Assembly: GCA_041485445.1 (NCBI GenBank) | Contig: JBGPJN010000208.1 | Coordinates: 1 to 5,303, forward strand | DNA length: 5,303 nucleotides | From: SHYG01 sp041485445 | GTDB lineage: Bacteria > Chloroflexota > Dehalococcoidia > Lucifugimonadales > UBA3495 | Direction: 5' to 3' | In this document: positions 1 through 4,134 of the stretch, in pieces | Position numbering within the stretch: the first letter of the stretch is position 1 | How the letters are laid out: each line of letters starts with the position of its first letter | The notes under the pieces: model-generated | What the model was told of the DNA's origin: nothing | The model's database searches: none | Seen by the model: only the letters and a program-made list of their open reading frames with translations | Translations under genes and position numbers: made by a program

Positions 1-332
1 CGCACCGTGGCCACCTCCGTGCCCAGGGGGACCTTGACGGGCGTGGGCTGGGGCGCGGATAACAGGAAGGTGACCTCCGTGGCGGCCGGGTTGGCCGGGG
101 TGAGGGTGACGCCCAGCAGGTCCAGGAACTTGATGTAGCTCTTGTCGGGCACGCGGTTGACCCGGTACAGCAACAGCTCGGTCATCCAGGCAAACAGCTC
201 GATGAGGGTGATGCCGGGGTCACTGAGGTTGTGATCGGTCCATTCGCGGCAGTAGACGGGGATGCGGCTGCGCGCCTCGTCCACCAGGTCCTTAAACGTG
301 CGGTCGTCCAGATTGGGCGAAGGCAGGGGCAT
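1..332 (-). CDS. gp6/baseplate J-like wedge protein, 5' part (Afp11-like)
   Basis: My translation from the ATG at 332 runs 110 codons to the window edge without a stop, so only the N-terminus is present. It begins MPLPSPNLDDRTFKDLVDEA, then has W31-T-D-H-N, D38-P-G-I-T-L-I-E-L-F-A-W49 and LLLYRVNRVPDKSYIKFLDLLG (about 53-74). These are the usual opening of the large 'putative baseplate assembly protein' family (TIGR02243-type), related to phage gp6/J and Afp11. Family members usually run many hundreds of residues and form the wedge ring that surrounds the hub and triggers sheath contraction. The start sits 4 nt after the gp25 stop. A GAGGA ribosome site 8 nt upstream (341-345) lies inside the last gp25 codons, so translational coupling is likely. 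Family call is firm; assignment to an eCIS rather than another tail-like particle rests on the neighbours. Confidence 0.9.
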   Translation of the reverse strand, partial: MPLPSPNLDDRTFKDLVDEARSRIPVYCREWTDHNLSDPGITLIELFAWMTELLLYRVNRVPDKSYIKFLDLLGVTLTPANPAATEVTFLLSAPQPTPVKVPLGTEVATV

Positions 333-336
333 AGAC

Positions 337-759
337 TCATTCCTCGGCGGGTATCAGATAGAATGGGTAGACCAGATTGACCTCGTCGTTGGTGGCCCTC
401 AGCTTGTAGCGGATGTTGATGAGCAGGCGGCTGGCCTCCAGGGAATCGGGCTGCACGTCCACGCCCAGCAGGTCGATGCGGGGCTCCCAGCGCACCAGGG
501 CCTCCTCCACCGCATAGGCCAGGAGGCCGGCGGTGGTGGCGTTGTTAGGCGCGAAAACGAACTCGTGGATGGAGGAGCCGAACTCCGGGCGCATCACCCG
601 CTCCCCCTGGGCGGTGCTGAGGATGATGATGATGGCCTCCTCAATGTCGTGGTCGTAGCGGGACAGGCCGATGCCGCCCCGGCTGTCCACACCCAGGGGG
701 AAGGCCCAGCCCTGTCCCAGAAAGGCCCGTTGGTGTCCGTTGAGCGAGGTCAAGGTCAT
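337..759 (-). CDS. gp25-like baseplate wedge protein (Afp9-like)
   Basis: A 140-residue protein, the normal length for the gp25/Afp9/TssE-like family, which initiates sheath assembly at the baseplate wedge. Family signs: FLGQGWAFPL near the N-terminus (13-22), a helix EEAIIIILSTAQGERVMRPEFG (40-61) carrying the typical G-E-R-x-x-x-P-x-F-G, then a second helix ending VRWEPRIDLLGV (89-100) with the conserved EPR. No signal peptide or membrane segment is visible. An in-frame TGA lies 21 nt upstream of the ATG at 759, so there is no longer form. The GGGAGG at 760-765 touches that ATG directly; a TTG two codons later has a more usual 6-nt spacing, so the true start may be two residues further in. 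The gene follows PAAR across a 150-bp gap holding a dispersed repeat, and is almost contiguous with the gp6-like gene. Confidence 0.93.
   Translation of the reverse strand: MTLTSLNGHQRAFLGQGWAFPLGVDSRGGIGLSRYDHDIEEAIIIILSTAQGERVMRPEFGSSIHEFVFAPNNATTAGLLAYAVEEALVRWEPRIDLLGVDVQPDSLEASRLLINIRYKLRATNDEVNLVYPFYLIPAEE
341..345 (-). promoter_or_regulatory. ribosome binding site of gp6-like gene, inside gp25 end
   Basis: GAGGA on the minus strand, formed by the last two gp25 codons just before its TGA, 8 nt before the ATG at 332. This supports that ATG as the start and suggests coupled translation of the two wedge proteins. Confidence 0.6.
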
Positions 760-765
760 CCTCCC
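760..765 (-). promoter_or_regulatory. Shine-Dalgarno GGGAGG abutting the gp25 start
   Basis: GGGAGG on the minus strand ends immediately before the ATG at 759. Zero spacing is unfavourable. With TTG at 753-751 the spacing would be 6 nt, which is why that TTG is a serious alternative start. Confidence 0.45.
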
Positions 766-794
766 ATCGGTACTAGATCAGATAGGTCTTCGTC

Positions 795-914
795 ATTCCG
801 GCGCAAGCCGGAATCCATCAAAGCATTTCAACCACGCTCGCACCTGGACACCGGCCTTCGCCGGTGAGACGAATAGAGTCCCCGTTACCTGCCATAGCAA
901 ACTGACCCACTATC
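795..914 (-). repeat. dispersed hairpin repeat, copy 1
   Basis: First of two related copies (the other at 1414-1544). Compared by hand, the shared blocks are 795-835 against 1414-1454 (35/41 identical), 842-870 against 1472-1500 (28/29) and 871-914 against 1501-1544 (31/44). It carries two perfect short hairpins: ATTCCGGC (795-802) with GCCGGAAT (807-814) across a GCAA loop, and CACCGGC (849-855) with GCCGGTG (860-866) across CTTC. It fills most of the PAAR-gp25 gap, and its right end covers the PAAR stop codon. It resembles REP/MITE-type intergenic repeats that end in CGTCATTCCGGC. No transposase is seen. Strand is given as that of the surrounding genes and is arbitrary. Confidence 0.8.
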
Positions 915-1209
915 CTCCGATCATCACCGTGGGCAGGCCCAGGACGATGCTGCCGCCGTGGGCGGTGGTGTCGCCCATGCGGGCCGCCGGCATCCCGCCG
1001 ATGAGCACCGTGGCCGAGCCCTTGACGATGGAGTCGGGCGGCCCGACGCAGGTGGCCATGCCCCCCATAACCGCGGCGGGCATGCCGCCGATCAACACCG
1101 TGGGCGCGCCGGGAGGCATAATCGGCCCTCCCACGTGGGGTATGGGGGGAACCCCCGGTGTCACCATCGGGCACACATGCATGTCGCCTACTCGCGCCGC
1201 CGGTGGCAT
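910..1209 (-). CDS. PAAR-domain spike tip protein (Afp10-like)
   Basis: A 99-residue protein that is all PAAR domain. PAAR proteins form the sharp cone that caps the VgrG trimer and is the first part to pierce the target. The sequence opens PPAARVGDMHVCP (2-14), then a Pro/Gly-rich loop, then three related strands: APTVLIGGMPAA (35-46), SATVLIGGMPAA (65-76) and LPTVMIGG (92-99). Candidate metal ligands are H11, C13, H25, C54 and H84; the family usually binds zinc with three His and one Cys, so H11, H25, C54 and H84 are my choice. There is no N- or C-terminal extension, hence no fused effector. TAGGAG at 1217-1222 stands 7 nt before the ATG at 1209, a good start. The gene is isolated by repeat-filled gaps on both sides, unlike its operon neighbours. 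Confidence 0.93.
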   Translation of the reverse strand: MPPAARVGDMHVCPMVTPGVPPIPHVGGPIMPPGAPTVLIGGMPAAVMGGMATCVGPPDSIVKGSATVLIGGMPAARMGDTTAHGGSIVLGLPTVMIGG

Positions 1210-1216
1210 AACGTCG

Positions 1217-1222
1217 CTCCTA
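1217..1222 (-). promoter_or_regulatory. ribosome binding site of PAAR gene
   Basis: TAGGAG on the minus strand, 7 nt before the ATG at 1209. It fixes that start and lies outside the repeat-filled part of the gap. Confidence 0.7.
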
Positions 1223-1270
1223 AAGGCCCTTGAACAAGTCTGACTCTGTCAAGATCACCCGTCTCGGCGC

Positions 1271-1365
1271 CTCACCCTCATCCCCCGGCCCCCTTCTCCC
1301 TCAGGGAGAGGGCTGGGGCGAGGGGGATGCCCCGCACCTTGATCCTCTCCCACAAGGGGAGAGGA
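1271..1365. repeat. C/G-rich double-hairpin intergenic repeat
   Basis: Two adjacent inverted repeats in the long spike-PAAR gap. The first has an outer stem CATCCCCC (1279-1286) with GGGGGATG (1322-1329) and an inner stem CTCCC (1296-1300) with GGGAG (1304-1308) around TCA, extendable outwards. The second is a perfect 9-bp stem TCCTCTCCC (1343-1351) with GGGAGAGGA (1357-1365) around ACAAG. The pattern matches a common class of dispersed intergenic repeats in high-GC genomes. No T-tract follows either hairpin on either strand, so an intrinsic terminator is unlikely. It is unrelated to the repeat at 1414-1544 next to it. Confidence 0.7.
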
Positions 1366-1413
1366 GACTGTTATTCATTCTCTATGGCGCCCCGACGGGT
1401 CGTGGCCTGAGAG

Positions 1414-1544
1414 ATTCCGGCGTAAGCCGGATTCCACCCGAGCATCTCAACCACCCCGATACCTTCGGGGTACCTGGACACCGGCCGTCGCCGGTGAGAC
1501 AGATAGCAGCCCCATTCCCTGCAATAACCGACTGACCCCCTACC
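1414..1544 (-). repeat. dispersed hairpin repeat, copy 2
   Basis: Second copy of the element at 795-914, same orientation. It has the ATTCCGGC / GCCGGATT arm pair (1414-1421 and 1426-1433, one mismatch) with a GTAA loop, and CACCGGC (1479-1485) with GCCGGTG (1490-1496) around CGTC. It differs by a longer middle (1455-1471 against 836-841 in copy 1), which adds a third hairpin: ACCCCGA (1453-1459) with TCGGGGT (1465-1471). The first stem is slightly decayed while the last is intact. It lies 55 nt downstream of the spike stop codon. Confidence 0.8.
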
Positions 1545-1547
1545 CAG

Positions 1548-1572
1548 GCTCCTGCCTGCTTGCAGGTGGAGC
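1548..1572. other. possible stem-loop downstream of spike gene
   Basis: GCTCC (1548-1552) can pair with GGAGC (1568-1572), and CCTG (1555-1558) with CAGG (1563-1566). It starts 27 nt after the spike stop on the transcribed strand. No U-run follows, so a terminator call is not supported; it may stabilise a 3' end or mean nothing. Confidence 0.25.
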
Positions 1573-1599
1573 TCCCGGCGGTCCGGTCCAGCCGGGCCA

Positions 1600-3423
1600 C
1601 TAGTTGATCTGGACCAAGGCTCCCTGGACTTTGGCCATGGCGGAGCCTTCCAGGGAGGCTTGAACGCCCTTAACCACCGCCTGGCCGCTGGCTTCCATGG
1701 TGGCCTGGACCCCCTTCATGGTCAGGTTGCCCCCGGCGGTGATGTCTATATTGGCCGAGGCATCAATCTTCAGGTTGGTGCTGGACTTGATCTCGATGTC
1801 CTTCCCCTCCACCGTGATCTTGCCCTGGGCGCCCGTAATCTTGATGTCGCCGTTGGACGTGATTTCGATGACCTTGTCGTCCTGCAGGATTATGATCTGG
1901 CCGGCTGCATCCCCGGTGACCATGGCGATGGAGCGCTTGCCCGACTCATCGCTGATGGTCAGGGCCAGCTTTTCCCGGGACTGTAGCTTGCGGACGTTGA
2001 CTTCGCTGGTGACAATCGCGGAGTTCTTCTCCGGCGGGCTATCGGGCTTGCTCCAGAGGCCGCCCAGCACGTAAGGGCGGTGCATGTCCCCGTGCTCAAA
2101 GGCCACCAGCACCTCGTCGTTGACTTCGGGCAGCCATTGCATGCCGCGTTCTTTGCCGGCGCCGGGAGCGACGATGCGCGCCCACTGGCTTTCCACCTGG
2201 TCGTCCAGCCAGGGAAACTTGACCTTAACGCGGGAGAGGTCCTCCTCGTCCTTATTGTTGGTGACCACCCCCACCACCATGCCGGCCCCGCAGGCGGGCA
2301 GACCACCGGCGGCCTCGCTCCCCATCAGGTCCAGGAGCGTGTGGGGGCGGCGCCCGCTGACGGTGAAAGAGGTGTGGGAGGCTTCGTCGGCGCTGAACCG
2401 ATGGGTCGCCGCGGTGACGTGGTAGGTGCCGCTGAAGCGGGACCCCAGCTTGGTAATCTCGACCTCGGCCCCGGCCCGGAGGGCCGGCACGCCTTCGGCG
2501 GTAACCCCCTCCGCCACCACGAAGTCGCCGGCCGCGGCGTCGGCGGCGGCGGCGGCCACCGCATCCGCCTCCGCCTGGGAATCCACCGGCCGTCCCACCA
2601 CGGACAGCTTGGCGCTCCCAAAGGCGCTCTCGGCCTGTTGCATGCCTGTCTTGGCCTCGCCCAGCTTGGGGTTCCCCTTGGCGGTGGTGGCTTTGCCCAG
2701 GATGGCTTCCTTCTTCTTGGGGTCCCAGCCGCGCACCTCTACCTCAGAGGCCTGGAACGCGGTGGAGGCGGTGAGCCGGAACTGGACCAGGCTGTCGCCC
2801 CACACCAGGGCCACCTGGTCCCTGGCTTGCCACGGTTTCTTAAAGCACAGCTTGCGGCCGTCCACGTAAATCTCGTAGCCCACTCGCCGGGCCAGCTGCC
2901 ACAGGAAGTCCCAGTTGGTCTGGTTGCACTGGAGGACGTACTCGTGGACCCCGGAGGTGGAGTCCACGTCGGCCTGCAGGCCGGCCTCCTGGGCCACCTT
3001 TTTGACCACGTCGCTGTAGCTCACCTGCAGGAAGGTCCGGGTGTGACGCCCGCGGTGCAGGCGGTGGGAGCGGTCGTAGCCGCGCACCACCGCCGTTGGC
3101 GGCCTGCCCGGCATGGCCGAGTCCAATTCCAACCCAAAGGATGTAACCTCACCCACCACAATCACCTGGCTCTTCCCATTAACCTTGTAGGAGATCTCCA
3201 CCTCTTTGCCGGTGCTGAGGTAGTCCTTCATCAGGTTGTCCACCAGGTCAAAGGGCTTCTCCTCAATCTCGCCCAGGTGAAGGTAAATGGCGAAGACGTC
3301 GGGCAGGTGCAGGTTGGACTCAACCTCCAGCTTGTACACCTTGTCCATCACGTCGGCGGAGGCCGCCGCCCCCCCGAACTTGATGCCGAACTCTGCTGCG
3401 GTGGGCTTGGCTTGGGTGACCAT
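1600..3423 (-). CDS. VgrG/gp27-gp5-type spike protein (Afp8-like)
   Basis: A 607-residue central spike. In order: a gp27/phage-late-control-D-like hub (about 20-365), including YDRSHRLHRGRHTRTF (116-131) and QTNWDFLWQLARRVGYEIYVDGRKL (168-192); a gp5-type OB fold (about 375-460) with GMVVGVVTNNKDEEDLSRVKVKFPW and GDMHRPYVLGGLW; and a C-terminal beta-helix (about 475-607) of alternating I-x-I/V-x-G strands (IEITSNGDIKITGAQGKITV), ending at N607. The family trimerises, caps the inner tube and carries the PAAR tip. There is no effector extension beyond the beta-helix. I start at the ATG at 3423 because GGAGGAG lies 9 nt upstream; a TTG nine codons earlier (3450) is in frame but would put that ribosome site inside the gene. 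Length and lack of extension fit eCIS spikes better than many T6SS VgrGs. It is 54 nt from the LysM gene. Confidence 0.95.
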   Translation of the reverse strand: MVTQAKPTAAEFGIKFGGAAASADVMDKVYKLEVESNLHLPDVFAIYLHLGEIEEKPFDLVDNLMKDYLSTGKEVEISYKVNGKSQVIVVGEVTSFGLELDSAMPGRPPTAVVRGYDRSHRLHRGRHTRTFLQVSYSDVVKKVAQEAGLQADVDSTSGVHEYVLQCNQTNWDFLWQLARRVGYEIYVDGRKLCFKKPWQARDQVALVWGDSLVQFRLTASTAFQASEVEVRGWDPKKKEAILGKATTAKGNPKLGEAKTGMQQAESAFGSAKLSVVGRPVDSQAEADAVAAAAADAAAGDFVVAEGVTAEGVPALRAGAEVEITKLGSRFSGTYHVTAATHRFSADEASHTSFTVSGRRPHTLLDLMGSEAAGGLPACGAGMVVGVVTNNKDEEDLSRVKVKFPWLDDQVESQWARIVAPGAGKERGMQWLPEVNDEVLVAFEHGDMHRPYVLGGLWSKPDSPPEKNSAIVTSEVNVRKLQSREKLALTISDESGKRSIAMVTGDAAGQIIILQDDKVIEITSNGDIKITGAQGKITVEGKDIEIKSSTNLKIDASANIDITAGGNLTMKGVQATMEASGQAVVKGVQASLEGSAMAKVQGALVQIN

Positions 3424-3432
3424 GGCTAACTT

Positions 3433-3439
3433 CTCCTCC
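3433..3439 (-). promoter_or_regulatory. ribosome binding site of spike gene
   Basis: GGAGGAG on the minus strand, 9 nt before the ATG at 3423. It selects this ATG over the in-frame TTG at 3450. Confidence 0.7.
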
Positions 3440-3477
3440 GGGAGACTCAACGGGAGAGTGAGAACGGGAAGGGCTGG

Positions 3478-4113
3478 CTAGGCCGGCAAGTCCTCGATGA
3501 GCAGGGTCTGTCCGGGGCGCAACCGCTTGGGGTTGTCCAGCTGATTGGTGTCGGCGATGAACCGCCATGCCGTTGGGTCAGCGTACTCCCGCGTGGCGAT
3601 GGCGTCAATGGTGTCGCCGGGCATCACCACCACCACCTTGTGGCCGCGTGTCCCCATGGGGGGCGACATCTGGCCCTGCTTGTGCTGCGGGTCAAAGCAC
3701 TCCCGAAAGTTCAAGTCCACGGTGGCCCGCACAGGCACTCCGGTAGCTAGGAACATGGTGTACTTGACGGAGAGGCTGGTTATCACCCCCACCAGCCACC
3801 CGGCGCCCCAGCTAAACTTGCACTTGGGTGGCCGGGGAGACTCGCCCTTGAACGTATCAATGGTGGTCAGCGCGACGAACTTGGCCACTTCGTCCTTGGC
3901 GCTGGTCTTGCTTTCATAAGTGTCAATGAGGAACTGGACCTTCAGCTCGGTGGGTTCACCCCCCTTGAACGCAGCATTGGGCACGTTGGATGCCGGGATC
4001 ACCACCTTGTCCCAATTGTTAGTCTTGGTGTACGAGTACTCCGTGGGGTTGAACTGGACTGAGAACCCCTGGTTGGTGTCCAGGTTGGTAATTACCACTT
4101 TCTCTGGGTTCAT
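3478..4113 (-). CDS. LysM-containing tube/baseplate hub protein (Afp7-like)
   Basis: A 211-residue two-domain protein. Residues 1-138 match the contractile injection system tube-protein-like domain: FSVQFNPTEYSYTKTNNW (17-34) carries the hallmark F-N-P-x-E-Y/F, followed by LKVQFLIDTYE (57-67) and a closing strand ATVDLNFRECF (130-140). Residues 158-206 form a LysM domain: HKVVVVMPGDTIDAIATREY, then W173, then LRPGQTLLI (198-206). The same layout is seen in Afp7/PVC7-type and gp53-like proteins, which join the inner tube to the spike or baseplate. LysM folds bind glycan chains in general; here it more likely serves assembly than wall binding. GAGG at 4121-4124 is 7 nt before the ATG at 4113. 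It is 21 nt after the disordered-protein gene and 54 nt before the spike, so these three are probably one operon. Confidence 0.94.
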   Translation of the reverse strand: MNPEKVVITNLDTNQGFSVQFNPTEYSYTKTNNWDKVVIPASNVPNAAFKGGEPTELKVQFLIDTYESKTSAKDEVAKFVALTTIDTFKGESPRPPKCKFSWGAGWLVGVITSLSVKYTMFLATGVPVRATVDLNFRECFDPQHKQGQMSPPMGTRGHKVVVVMPGDTIDAIATREYADPTAWRFIADTNQLDNPKRLRPGQTLLIEDLPA

Positions 4114-4120
4114 AGGGTTA

Positions 4121-4124
4121 CCTC
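4121..4124 (-). promoter_or_regulatory. ribosome binding site of LysM gene
   Basis: GAGG, within GATGAGGT on the minus strand, 7 nt before the ATG at 4113 and inside the 21-nt space after the upstream stop. It supports the start and an operon arrangement. Confidence 0.55.
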
Positions 4125-4134
4125 ATCTCCATTG

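Noticed and set aside
262..867. 201-residue plus-strand frame opposite gp25
   Set aside because: Antisense shadow of gp25 that ends inside the repeat; its last residues come from the hairpin sequence.
818..1174. Minus-strand frame overlapping PAAR, ending ...LTGEGRCPGASVVEML
   Set aside because: It is PAAR in another frame running into repeat copy 1. Similar peptide (AGNG..I.LTG.GRCPG) also appears from copy 2, showing it is translated repeat, not a gene.
1343..1365. Perfect 9-bp hairpin considered as an intrinsic terminator
   Set aside because: Neither strand has a T-tract after the stem, and the sequence matches a repeat-type hairpin better.
795..1544. Two repeats around PAAR considered as a CRISPR array or insertion-sequence ends
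   Set aside because: Only two imperfect copies about 500 bp apart in direct orientation with a whole gene between; no regular spacers, transposase, terminal inverted pair or clear target duplication.
1382..1600. 72-residue minus-strand frame between spike and PAAR
   Set aside because: Nearly all of it is repeat copy 2; the resemblance to the frame from copy 1 is at DNA level, and no ribosome site or domain is seen.
2500..2600. Ala-rich stretch in the spike (about residues 285-305) considered as an unusual insertion
   Set aside because: An Ala-rich helix before the barrel strand is usual in gp27/late-control-D-type hubs, so it needs no special explanation.
2080..3429. 449-residue open frame on the plus strand opposite the spike gene
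   Set aside because: It is the shadow of a firmly identified spike gene in high-GC DNA; its product is a His/Gly/Val-rich string with no domain and no ribosome site.
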